NCBI GenBank assembly: GCA_039923455.1
Contig: JBDTCS010000040.1
Coordinates: 1 to 17,245, forward strand
Direction of reading: 5' to 3'
Source: JBDTCS01 sp039923455
GTDB taxonomy: Bacteria > Bacteroidota > Ignavibacteria > Palsa-1295
Length of the DNA stretch: 17,245 bases
The position numbers were made by a program, and so were the translations under genes. The notes under the pieces are model-generated. The model made no database searches. It saw nothing but the letters and a program-made list of their open reading frames with translations, and was not told the DNA's origin. Every line of letters starts with the position of its first letter. Within the stretch, counting starts at the first letter, position 1. This document shows positions 7,016 to 13,487 of this stretch, in pieces.

Positions 7016-8458
7016 TCACTTCAGACTCATTAGATATGCAACGAGCTGATCCATTTCCGCGTCCGGTAACTCAACCGGATCCATATTTCCATCAAGCATC
7101 TTTTTTGTCGGTGACTTGAGTACGGCAATCAGTTTCGCTGCATCAAATTTTGTACTCACACCTATCAGCTTTGGTGCGGCATCGGTGCCGCCACCAAGTT
7201 CACCATGACAACCATCGCAAGAGTTTGCTAAGTAGATCTTCTTACCGAGCCCTGCCTTTGGGTCGATGAGTGCTGCATTGACCGCAGCGAGCGTACCACC
7301 GGAGAGCTCAGGCACGAAAGGAGCTTTCATAAATGCTTCTGTCTCTTCGGCCTGCTTTGTGAGCTGTTTCGCTACTGCTGGGTCGCTTTGATCTTCATGA
7401 CCACTCTGCCATCCGAGGAAAACGAGACCACAAAGAATAATCGCGAAGGAGAACGAAGCAACGGGTCGCTTCCACGGCCGACGTTCGCGCGTACGATCGA
7501 GAAAGGGAAGTGCGACAAGCAATGCGGCGACAAAGCCCGGGATGATCACGATCCCGATTATCGCTGATGCTCCGTTCCAATATTTTAGCCACTGAAAGAT
7601 TGGCAAGTAATACCATTCCGGTCTTGGTAAGAACGAGGTATCCGCAGGATTTGCCTTTGGTCCCAATTCTACCGGTACCAGATATGATAGTAAGCCAAGC
7701 GTACCCACTAATATCGTCGCGAAGGCAATATCCATTATGACTTGCTTCGGATAGAACTGCTCGGTTGCTAGCTTTGGCTCGAACGGATCTTCTTTGATCG
7801 GCCCGGCTGAACCTGCTTTGCGAAAAAGGAAGACGTGCGCGGCGACAAATGCGAGGATTGTGCCCGGTATCAGAAATACGTGTGCTACGAAGAACCGCGA
7901 AAGCGTGAGTGTCCCCATCTCGCTTCCACCTCGCATCAGCGATTTCAGCCAGTTACCGATCAACGGTACTTCACCGGCGATGTTGGTGCCGACTGCTGTA
8001 GCGAAATATGCTTTCTGATCCCAAGGCAAGAGATAGCCTGTGAAGGCCATTCCGATCACGAGTGCGAAGAGCATCAAGCCGGAAAGCCATAGTACTTCGC
8101 GACGACCCTTATACGATCCAAAGAAATATGTTTGAGCCATGTGCAGCACAAGCGTCACAATCATTGCACTCGAACCATACATGTGCAAACTTCGCACGAA
8201 CGATCCGCCGGTCACCTGCTTGGTGATATACTCGACAGTCGTGTGCGCGTGATCCGCACTCGCGACATAATACATCGCAAGAAAAACGCCGGTAGCGATT
8301 TGCGAAAGCAAAATATAGAGCAACCCTGAGCCAAAGATATAGGCCCATCGTGCTCCGCCGGGAATCGGCTCATCGAGGGCTTCATGGGTAAGCTGTTTGA
8401 TTCCGGTACGCTCGTCGAGCCAATGTATGAACCGGCTCTCTTTGATCTTTTGTCTCAT
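7016..8458 (-). CDS. Cytochrome b subunit of a bc complex: b6 + subunit IV + C-terminal cytochrome c fusion
   Basis: Membrane core of a quinol:cytochrome c oxidoreductase, 480 residues. The first half is a cytochrome b6-like four-helix bundle with two b-heme His pairs: His92/His106 and His193/His208. Fourteen residues lie between the second pair, as in b6-type rather than mitochondrial cytochrome b. The quinol-site motif PEWY (280-283) marks the subunit IV-like part in the same chain, followed by further helices at about 297-320 and 335-350. The C-terminal domain has one c-type heme motif CDGCH (414-418), with Met454 and Met459 as candidate axial ligands. One chain therefore replaces separate cytochrome b and c1/f subunits. 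The start overlaps the Rieske stop (ATGA, 8455-8458), implying coupled synthesis. No separate cytochrome c1 or f gene is visible, consistent with the fusion. A signal peptide is absent, as expected for cytochrome b. Confidence 0.95.
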   Translation of the reverse strand: MRQKIKESRFIHWLDERTGIKQLTHEALDEPIPGGARWAYIFGSGLLYILLSQIATGVFLAMYYVASADHAHTTVEYITKQVTGGSFVRSLHMYGSSAMIVTLVLHMAQTYFFGSYKGRREVLWLSGLMLFALVIGMAFTGYLLPWDQKAYFATAVGTNIAGEVPLIGNWLKSLMRGGSEMGTLTLSRFFVAHVFLIPGTILAFVAAHVFLFRKAGSAGPIKEDPFEPKLATEQFYPKQVIMDIAFATILVGTLGLLSYLVPVELGPKANPADTSFLPRPEWYYLPIFQWLKYWNGASAIIGIVIIPGFVAALLVALPFLDRTRERRPWKRPVASFSFAIILCGLVFLGWQSGHEDQSDPAVAKQLTKQAEETEAFMKAPFVPELSGGTLAAVNAALIDPKAGLGKKIYLANSCDGCHGELGGGTDAAPKLIGVSTKFDAAKLIAVLKSPTKKMLDGNMDPVELPDAEMDQLVAYLMSLK

Positions 8459-9054
8459 CCGAGAACCTCTTTTGTTTTGACGAGTTGACGGAAGGATTGA
8501 TAGCGGACTTCAAGATGCCCGTCGGTGATTCGTGATTCCAGTTGATCCATATTCCTCGGTGGTGGGCCGGAAACGAGTTTACCTTCGGGAGTAAAAATAC
8601 CGTTGTGACATGGACACTTGAACTCGTGACCTGTGTCATTCCATTTTACCGCACAGCCAAGATGCGTACATACCGAACTTAGGACTTCGAGTTTCCCGTC
8701 GGCTTGCTTAATCACGTAGAGTGGTTTTTCAGAAACGACTTTTCGCCAGCCGTCAATTTGCGTAATTGAGATGGTTCGCTTCTGTGGTACACTAAGCTCT
8801 GTATAATCCGACTCCGGACCGAGATCGCTCCAAGAGGTCGTCGTGGTTGCGCGCATAAGCGGGTCGAGCGCAAAGCGTACGAGTGGAATAGAGAGCAGAG
8901 TCCCCACCGACAACGTCCCGATCCCGATGAACCATCCGAGGAATGTTCGCCGACCAGTTTGAAGTGACGCCTCGCTCGTACTTCGGCCATCGATCGCTGG
9001 TGGCAGACTTGCACCTGCATCCCCGGCTTTCGTCACATCGTTACTTCCGATCAT
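8455..9054 (-). CDS. Rieske [2Fe-2S] protein of the bc complex
   Basis: Iron-sulfur subunit that passes electrons from quinol to the cytochrome c domain, 199 residues. A Tat-like twin arginine (GRRTFLG, Arg35-Arg36) precedes a single membrane anchor at about 40-60. The cluster motifs are complete: CTHLGC (Cys129, His131, Cys134) and CPCH (Cys147, Cys149, His150), giving two Cys and two His ligands plus the disulfide pair. The conserved GPPPR loop is at 163-167. The 34 residues before the twin arginine are longer than usual. It is the first gene of the unit Rieske - cytochrome b-c - DUF2892 and overlaps the next start by four bases. Upstream, a TATAAT box (9060-9065) lies only five bases from the ATG, so a very short or leaderless transcript is possible, or the real promoter is further up. 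Confidence 0.96.
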   Translation of the reverse strand: MIGSNDVTKAGDAGASLPPAIDGRSTSEASLQTGRRTFLGWFIGIGTLSVGTLLSIPLVRFALDPLMRATTTTSWSDLGPESDYTELSVPQKRTISITQIDGWRKVVSEKPLYVIKQADGKLEVLSSVCTHLGCAVKWNDTGHEFKCPCHNGIFTPEGKLVSGPPPRNMDQLESRITDGHLEVRYQSFRQLVKTKEVLG

Positions 9055-9059
9055 TTGAA

Positions 9060-9065
9060 ATTATA
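9060..9065 (-). promoter_or_regulatory. Possible -10 box before the Rieske gene
   Basis: Minus-strand TATAAT five bases before the Rieske ATG. An A8/T8 tract (9085-9092) lies about 20 bases further upstream, flanked by CAATGT/ACATTG (9076-9081, 9092-9097). There is no good TTGACA at the right distance. If used, transcription would begin at or next to the start codon. The perfect hexamer is the only support. Confidence 0.3.
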
Positions 9066-9131
9066 TACATCACGACAATGTCCCAAAAAAAACATTGCCG
9101 CGGGTGGTCAATTGTGTTTAGCTTTCCCATG

Positions 9132-9148
9132 TGCGACTCTCCGTCGCA
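9132..9148 (-). terminator. Short stem-loop after the Thr-rich cytochrome gene
   Basis: TGCGAC / GTCGCA pair perfectly over six bases around a five-base loop, about 25 bases after the stop of the cytochrome at 9173. No T-run follows, so this is at best a weak terminator. It lies in the 118-base gap before the Rieske unit and could mark the boundary between the two units. Confidence 0.3.
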
Positions 9149-9172
9149 TTTCCATTCACGTTCGCGACTTCT

Positions 9173-9871
9173 TTACTTTCGATAACTTACTCTCAGCCGA
9201 TCTGTTGACGCCGGAGCATTCAGACACGTGAGTAAATTTCCTGTGATCGTATATTCATTTCCGATTCCGGGCTCACGCAGAATGCCGTTTAGGAAGACTT
9301 CTTCCGAGCCTGGGAGTGGTGCATTGGTAAGCGTAAAGATCGTATTTGTTCCGTCCAACGTGCCACTGGGTGTTTCACGAGTAACGATGTTGGCGTAATT
9401 CACGAAGCCACTACCGATGCTTGGCGTCGCATTGTTCGTTGACGTGCTTGTGGTCGTCGTAGTCGTGCTAAGCGTTGTGGATTTTTGCGGCGTAGTCGTG
9501 ATTGTGGAAGTGGTCATCGATGTTGTTTTCGTCTTCAAACTTGCGAGCCAGTTCGTAAGGGTCTTCAGCTCATCATCAGAGCCGGTAAATTTTTTCATGT
9601 GCTTCTTGCCATTCATCTCAATAGTCTTCATCAACCATTGTTGCATCCAATCGGCAGTATGCTTTGTGCCGACAGCAGAGAGATCCGGCGGCAATTTGCC
9701 CTGAGGTGGTGCGCCGGAGCGATCGATACCTTGGGAAGCGATTGTGTGGCACTTCGCACATTTTTGGTCATCAAAGATCGCCTTGCCTGCTGGTGCACTT
9801 GCCAGCGCATACGTATGAACGCCCGTAAGCGTAAGGAGTAAGAGCAATAGTGGGATCGATAGGTTTTTCAT
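9173..9871 (-). CDS. Secreted monoheme cytochrome c with Thr-rich linker and extra C-terminal beta-rich module
   Basis: Periplasmic or surface electron carrier of 232 residues with three parts. A signal peptide (about 1-25, LALLL-type core ending ALASA) leads into a compact class-I-like cytochrome domain to about residue 113, with heme motif CAKCH (38-42). Residues 115-149 are a linker made largely of Thr and Ser. The last 80 residues (NIVTRETPSG, FTLTNAPLPGSEEVFLNG, EYTITGNLLT, LRVSYRK) look like a small beta-sandwich repeat module that I associate with phage structural and surface proteins. The cytochrome part is paralogous to the 116-residue protein encoded next upstream, which lacks linker and module. 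Met76 in DWMQQWL is shared with the paralogue and is a candidate sixth heme ligand; Met92 is not shared. A role carrying electrons between the bc complex and the outer-membrane heme porins is inferred from neighbours. Confidence 0.85.
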   Translation of the reverse strand: MKNLSIPLLLLLLTLTGVHTYALASAPAGKAIFDDQKCAKCHTIASQGIDRSGAPPQGKLPPDLSAVGTKHTADWMQQWLMKTIEMNGKKHMKKFTGSDDELKTLTNWLASLKTKTTSMTTSTITTTPQKSTTLSTTTTTTSTSTNNATPSIGSGFVNYANIVTRETPSGTLDGTNTIFTLTNAPLPGSEEVFLNGILREPGIGNEYTITGNLLTCLNAPASTDRLRVSYRK

Positions 9872-9894
9872 TTTTTTTACGATAGTTAATTATA

Positions 9895-9924
9895 ATATTA
9901 CGAATTTCTATTTACATTTTTCAA
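9895..9924 (-). promoter_or_regulatory. Candidate promoter for the Thr-rich cytochrome gene
   Basis: On the minus strand TTGAAA (9919-9924) and TAATAT (9895-9900) are separated by 18 bases, followed by an AT-rich leader of about 23 bases ending in A8 before the ATG at 9871. A second hexamer, TATAAT, overlaps just downstream. No Shine-Dalgarno sequence is present. This suggests the gene has its own transcript rather than depending on read-through from the upstream paralogue. Confidence 0.4.
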
Positions 9925-10024
9925 ACCGTATCTCGTCTCCGATTCGTCTGGCATACACTCAAGCGCAGCACGACCTCCGAAATTGTTTCGCAACTTTTGT
10001 GTCTGACACATGAGCACACACAGA

Positions 10025-10375
10025 TCAGCTCTTTTTCCGTAGCGTTGATAGCCAGGTTGTAAGTGTCTTCAGTTCGGCTTCAGAACCGGTGAATTTCTTT
10101 AGATGCTTTTTGCCATTCTGCTCAACTTCTTTCAGGAGCCATTGCTGCATCCACTCTGAGGAGTGCTTCAATCCTACTCCGGAAAGATCTGGCGGTAACT
10201 TGCCTGGTGGCTTTGCGCCGGCACGTTCGAGACCTTGTGATTCGATCGTGTGACATTTTGTGCACTTGCTATCTTCGAAAATCTCTTTCCCCGATGGAGA
10301 TCCTGCACCTGTAAGATTGCGAGCGCCCATCACGCCTATCGCAGTGATTAGTAATGGAATTGCGAGCTTATTCAT
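10025..10375 (-). CDS. Small periplasmic monoheme cytochrome c
   Basis: A 116-residue class-I-like cytochrome c. The N-terminus MNKLAIPLLITAIGVMGA is a signal peptide; the heme motif is CTKCH at about residues 38-42. It aligns without gaps through SKCTKCHTIESQG, KLPPDLSGVG, WMQQWLLK and KKFTGSEAELKTLT with the first 110 residues of the gene at 9173, so the two are tandem paralogues. The shared Met in WMQQWL or a conserved His (GLKH, GKKH) could be the sixth heme ligand. I chose the ATG at 10375; the frame extends four codons to a TTG, which is less likely. It lies downstream of the cytochrome-porin terminator at 10531-10562, suggesting its own promoter. Electron transfer partner not shown by sequence. 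Confidence 0.88.
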   Translation of the reverse strand: MNKLAIPLLITAIGVMGARNLTGAGSPSGKEIFEDSKCTKCHTIESQGLERAGAKPPGKLPPDLSGVGLKHSSEWMQQWLLKEVEQNGKKHLKKFTGSEAELKTLTTWLSTLRKKS

Positions 10376-10428
10376 GTTCAAATTCAATTGGTAAACTCAT
10401 TAAATATTCATTGGACGCCCTATGCTGC

Positions 10429-10443
10429 GGGGCAACTTGCCCC
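10429..10443. promoter_or_regulatory. 15-base GC-rich palindrome upstream of the small cytochrome c
   Basis: GGGGCAA-C-TTGCCCC is a perfect inverted repeat 54 bases before the cytochrome start at 10375. It could be a dimeric regulator site or a compact RNA hairpin in a leader. No T-run follows on either strand. A similar but imperfect GGGGCA...TTGCCC stretch occurs at 6990-7004 before the DUF2892 gene. Confidence 0.3.
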
Positions 10444-10530
10444 TATATCCGTTCCCAGACTCAGCGATCGGCTTCTAGATGCCTATAGTACTTCCACATT
10501 CATGCCAACCCTTGGGACTCCAATAACATA

Positions 10531-10562
10531 ACGAGCATCCACGCATTTGCGCAGATGCTCGT
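10531..10562 (-). terminator. Hairpin terminator of the downstream cytochrome-porin gene
   Basis: ACGAGCATC (10531-10539) and GATGCTCGT (10554-10562) form a perfect nine-base stem, with a further CGC/GCG pair and ATTT loop inside. It begins 16 bases after the stop at 10578. The minus-strand sequence that follows is T-rich (TATGTTATT) rather than a pure T-run. Confidence 0.65.
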
Positions 10563-10577
10563 TTGTTGTTCCCGGAC

Positions 10578-11960
10578 TTATTGGATCCAGATCAGTCGGA
10601 TTACAAAACTATTGTCGTTTTGTGACTTGTCGGAGCCATCCGTGCTGTAGATGCCTTTCTTGGTGGTCTTGTTCTTATATTCGCCCATCAGCTGGAGGCC
10701 GTCACCGAAGGCATAATTCACGAAAGCAGTGATCGCGTTCTGTGTTGTGTATGAACCGAGCAGAGTGTTGCCTGTTTGATCTTTGACAGGGACTGTTGTG
10801 CTAGGAGTGAAGTAGTCATAGCGAGCTCCGAATCCGAACAGGTCGAAAGGTGTATAGTTGGCCTCCAAGAACCAACCATTGCTCTTGAAATCATCCGCCG
10901 CAAGGGCGTGGTTTGTAGCATCCCACGCGTGATCTGTTCCGCTCTGATAACCACCGAGTAGCGTTCCTTTAGCAATCGGGTAACTTGCATACAAAGCATA
11001 GCGCATGAAGGTGTTCTGGTAGTAGCGGGTCGGTACGGTTCCGGTGCTATCAAATTCCCCAGGCATGTCCGCCTGACCTCTATAGACATAGAGAGACACC
11101 CCGCCTCCATCTTCCGTTAACAACTGTGTCGCGGTAAATTGGAAGTCGAACATTTGACCGAATTTATTCGGTTTTGTTAGCATTCCGCCCTGTGCCGGTT
11201 GTCCAGACCAGCCGCGGTCTGTGTTCACAGCATAGATACCATTGAAGACGGTGCCTCTCAAGAAGGTGTTCTTGATCGACCATCCGAGTTCTGCGCCTAC
11301 CTCGTCGAAGCCCCATGGTGTAAACTCTGTCGACAGATTCTTATTCAACGTATTGTTGGCGGCATTGCCCGGCTTTGGAGGAGCACCACCCTGAAAGATT
11401 GGTCGTGATATTCCCATCGGACGATCGAATGCGCCGTAACCTTCGAACGGATGGAATATGCCTATTCTAGCGGAGAAATAGTTTTCCTCGCTTCCGGCGT
11501 TGTAGCGGACGTAGGCGTTCTCAAGCTCCCAAGCATCTTCAGGAGCGTTCGAGAGTTCTACCATGCTTGACAGGTTTTTTGTTAATGAACCTGTGATCGG
11601 GTAAAGCGTGATCTCGAAAAATTGCAAATCATTTTGGTTCGTCGTAGTCGTTGCTCCACCAGACTTGGCCGCAGCTACGGTTTGGGCAATATGCTCTAAA
11701 TTGACCTGAATTCTGCCACCGATATAATCACCGAGGTTGAAAGCGGTCTTTGTGTCTTTTCCGATCTCTTCTGGCAGTCGGAAGCCAGCAGATCGAAACT
11801 TGAAACCAAATTCGTTGAGCTTCGGAACAACCGTGTGACAACTTGCACAGCCAAGGCTGTACTTGCGTGCAAAATTCGGCATCGCATTCACACTCGAAAA
11901 CATGCTGACAGCAAGGATCATCAGCAGGGAAGTTGGGATGAGTCTTTTGATGTAGGACAT
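10578..11960 (-). CDS. Cyc2-like fused monoheme cytochrome-porin (copy 1)
   Basis: Outer-membrane protein of 460 residues. The signal peptide (1-26, ending SSVNA) is followed at once by a small heme domain: MPNFARKY, CASCH (Cys38, Cys41, His42), VVPKLNEFGFKFRSAGFRLP. The remaining 390 residues alternate aromatic/hydrophobic and polar stretches typical of a beta-barrel, with repeated F-x-F/Y girdle patterns and a terminal strand FVIRLIWIQ. This order, with P-FAR-C-CH-P-LN-FG-F before a barrel, matches the layout of the Cyc2 iron-oxidase family; the match is architectural and does not prove iron oxidation. I chose Met at 11960 because it opens a proper signal peptide; the open frame continues to a TTG at 12077 but those residues are not credible. 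No Shine-Dalgarno; leader is A-rich. It is a tandem paralogue of the gene at 12225, with a terminator on both sides. Confidence 0.88.
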   Translation of the reverse strand: MSYIKRLIPTSLLMILAVSMFSSVNAMPNFARKYSLGCASCHTVVPKLNEFGFKFRSAGFRLPEEIGKDTKTAFNLGDYIGGRIQVNLEHIAQTVAAAKSGGATTTTNQNDLQFFEITLYPITGSLTKNLSSMVELSNAPEDAWELENAYVRYNAGSEENYFSARIGIFHPFEGYGAFDRPMGISRPIFQGGAPPKPGNAANNTLNKNLSTEFTPWGFDEVGAELGWSIKNTFLRGTVFNGIYAVNTDRGWSGQPAQGGMLTKPNKFGQMFDFQFTATQLLTEDGGGVSLYVYRGQADMPGEFDSTGTVPTRYYQNTFMRYALYASYPIAKGTLLGGYQSGTDHAWDATNHALAADDFKSNGWFLEANYTPFDLFGFGARYDYFTPSTTVPVKDQTGNTLLGSYTTQNAITAFVNYAFGDGLQLMGEYKNKTTKKGIYSTDGSDKSQNDNSFVIRLIWIQ

Positions 11961-12056
11961 TGGTTTTGTTTGTCTTGTTAAGCCACTCGCAAGGAACCGT
12001 ACATTGGCACGAACCAAGCGTGTATGAGAAAGCGAAGCAACATCCATTCCCATCAC

Positions 12057-12087
12057 AGAATAGTGAAATTGCGCCAAATTTTGACAA
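12057..12087 (-). promoter_or_regulatory. Candidate promoter region of cytochrome-porin copy 1
   Basis: Minus-strand TTGTCA (12082-12087) and TATTCT (12057-12062) with a 19-base spacer, about 97 bases upstream of the chosen start at 11960. The spacer contains GGCGCAATT (12067-12075), which also occurs upstream of copy 2. The long spacer makes this a weak call; the terminator just upstream (12176-12202) does require a promoter somewhere in 11961-12175. Confidence 0.28.
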
Positions 12088-12175
12088 TTCGTGATCAGAT
12101 TATCGGTAAGTTTATTTACTAACCGTAAACGGAATTTGCATCTTTGACGGTAGCTTTCTGATCTCCAAGCTCGGC

Positions 12176-12202
12176 AAAAAAATAGGCGCCAGTTGGCGCC
12201 TA
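12176..12202 (-). terminator. Intrinsic terminator of cytochrome-porin copy 2
   Basis: TAGGCGCC (12183-12190) and GGCGCCTA (12195-12202) form a perfect eight-base stem around a four-base loop. On the minus strand the stem is followed directly by seven T (12182-12176). It starts 22 bases after the stop at 12225. This is a textbook rho-independent terminator. Confidence 0.92.
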
Positions 12203-12224
12203 CGAAAACTCCGTTCTCCTATTC

Positions 12225-13487
12225 TCAATGGATCCAGATCAGATTCAGTCCGATATTTCCGTCGTGCTGTTCTTGTCCGGGTCCAACTTGTGTAGTTAAG
12301 CTCTGATACTCTGCGACAACCTGTAGTCCATTCCCGAAAGCGTAGCTCAAGAAGCCTGCGATAGCACTAAGCTTGTTGTCTGTCTTGGTGGTCGATGGCT
12401 GGAATTGATCGTATCGTGCTCCGAAGCCAAATAGGTCGATCGGGATATAGTCTGCCTCTGCAAACCAACCTTGACTCTTGAAATTGTCACCTTTGCTCCA
12501 ACTGGTATTATTCCAAGTGTTGTCTGTTCCTTGCTGGAATCCGGCAAGGATTGTTGCTCGTTGAATAGGATAGCTCGCATAGATCGCATAGCGTGCGAAG
12601 CTGTTTTGATACAAAGCAGAGTCGGGTGCTGTTATGCCGGTCGGAAGGTCAGTCTGTCCGAGATACAAGTAGCCTGAAATGCCGCCACCTTCTTCCGTCA
12701 GTATCTGAGTCGCAAAGAGTTGCAGATCAACACTATTCGATGAAGGTCCACCAGGAGGCTTTACAAACGCTCCACCACTCGCAGGATTAGCGGCGTTATC
12801 CGCTGCGCTATAGTAGATACCACTCAACACAGACGCACGTATGGACGATCTGTTGTAGGTATAGCCAACTTCAGCACCAAATTGATTGAAGCCCCAAGGT
12901 GTGAAGAGTGTCGGACCGGCGTGGTCTGCTGAACTCTCCTGGAATAGCGGTCTTGAGAGACCCATTGGTTCGTCAGATGCCCCATAGCCTTCGAAGGGAT
13001 GCATGACACCGATACGGACGGAAAAATGACTGTTCTCCGAACCGGAATTGTATCGTCCATATGCATTCTCGATCTCTACTCCACTTCCGGGAGCGAAAGT
13101 AATTTGTACATCACTCGAAAGATCCTTAGTTAATGCGCCGGTAATCGGATGGAAGCCTACCTCGCCCAGACCCATCGAGGTCGTTGTAGTCGAAGCTGCG
13201 CCAGGTGGCGTGCTAACCGAGTGTGACGCTTGTCCGATGACATTCACAGCGATATAGTCACCGATGTTGAACAAACTATCTGCTTTCCCGATATCATCCG
13301 GCGGACGAAAACCTGCTGCTCTGAACTTGAATCCGAATTCATTCAATCTCGGAATGGTCGTGTGGCAAGACGAACAGGCGAGGCCATACTTCCTAGCAAA
13401 GTTCGGCATAGCCTCAAGTGTCGAAGCAGAGCAGACGAGAACGATGACAATCGATGCTGCTGTGAATATCTTTGAAATGGCGTTCAT
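12225..13487 (-). CDS. Cyc2-like fused monoheme cytochrome-porin (copy 2)
   Basis: Paralogue of the gene at 10578, 420 residues. Signal peptide 1-26 (ending STLEA), then MPNFARKY and CSSCH with Cys38, Cys41, His42 at the same numbers as copy 1, followed by TIPRLNEFGFKFRAAGFRPP. The barrel part shares PFEGYGA-D-PMG-SRP-FQ, TPWGF, TEEGGGISGYLYLGQ, LFGFGARYD-F-PSTT and a terminal strand GLNLIWIH. A His about ten residues after GDYI is conserved in both copies (His89 here, His90 in copy 1), perhaps in the first barrel strand, and could serve the heme. Copy 2 is 40 residues shorter, mostly in barrel loops. The start at 13487 opens the signal peptide; upstream in-frame residues begin at a TTG and are rejected. 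Its own strong terminator follows, so the two copies are separately transcribed. Confidence 0.88.
   Translation of the reverse strand: MNAISKIFTAASIVIVLVCSASTLEAMPNFARKYGLACSSCHTTIPRLNEFGFKFRAAGFRPPDDIGKADSLFNIGDYIAVNVIGQASHSVSTPPGAASTTTTSMGLGEVGFHPITGALTKDLSSDVQITFAPGSGVEIENAYGRYNSGSENSHFSVRIGVMHPFEGYGASDEPMGLSRPLFQESSADHAGPTLFTPWGFNQFGAEVGYTYNRSSIRASVLSGIYYSAADNAANPASGGAFVKPPGGPSSNSVDLQLFATQILTEEGGGISGYLYLGQTDLPTGITAPDSALYQNSFARYAIYASYPIQRATILAGFQQGTDNTWNNTSWSKGDNFKSQGWFAEADYIPIDLFGFGARYDQFQPSTTKTDNKLSAIAGFLSYAFGNGLQVVAEYQSLTTQVGPGQEQHDGNIGLNLIWIH

Noticed and set aside
9417..9704. Val-rich 95-codon plus-strand frame
   Set aside because: It is the mirror of the Thr-rich linker codons of the cytochrome on the other strand; its composition is explained by that.
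9990..10004. Possible sigma54 (-24/-12) promoter on the minus strand before the Thr-rich cytochrome
   Set aside because: TTGC is present but the essential -24 GG reads GA, and only about four of the seven conserved upstream positions match.
11961..12077. Longer N-terminus for cytochrome-porin copy 1 starting at 12077
   Set aside because: It begins with TTG, adds 39 residues in front of a complete signal peptide and would run through the likely promoter.
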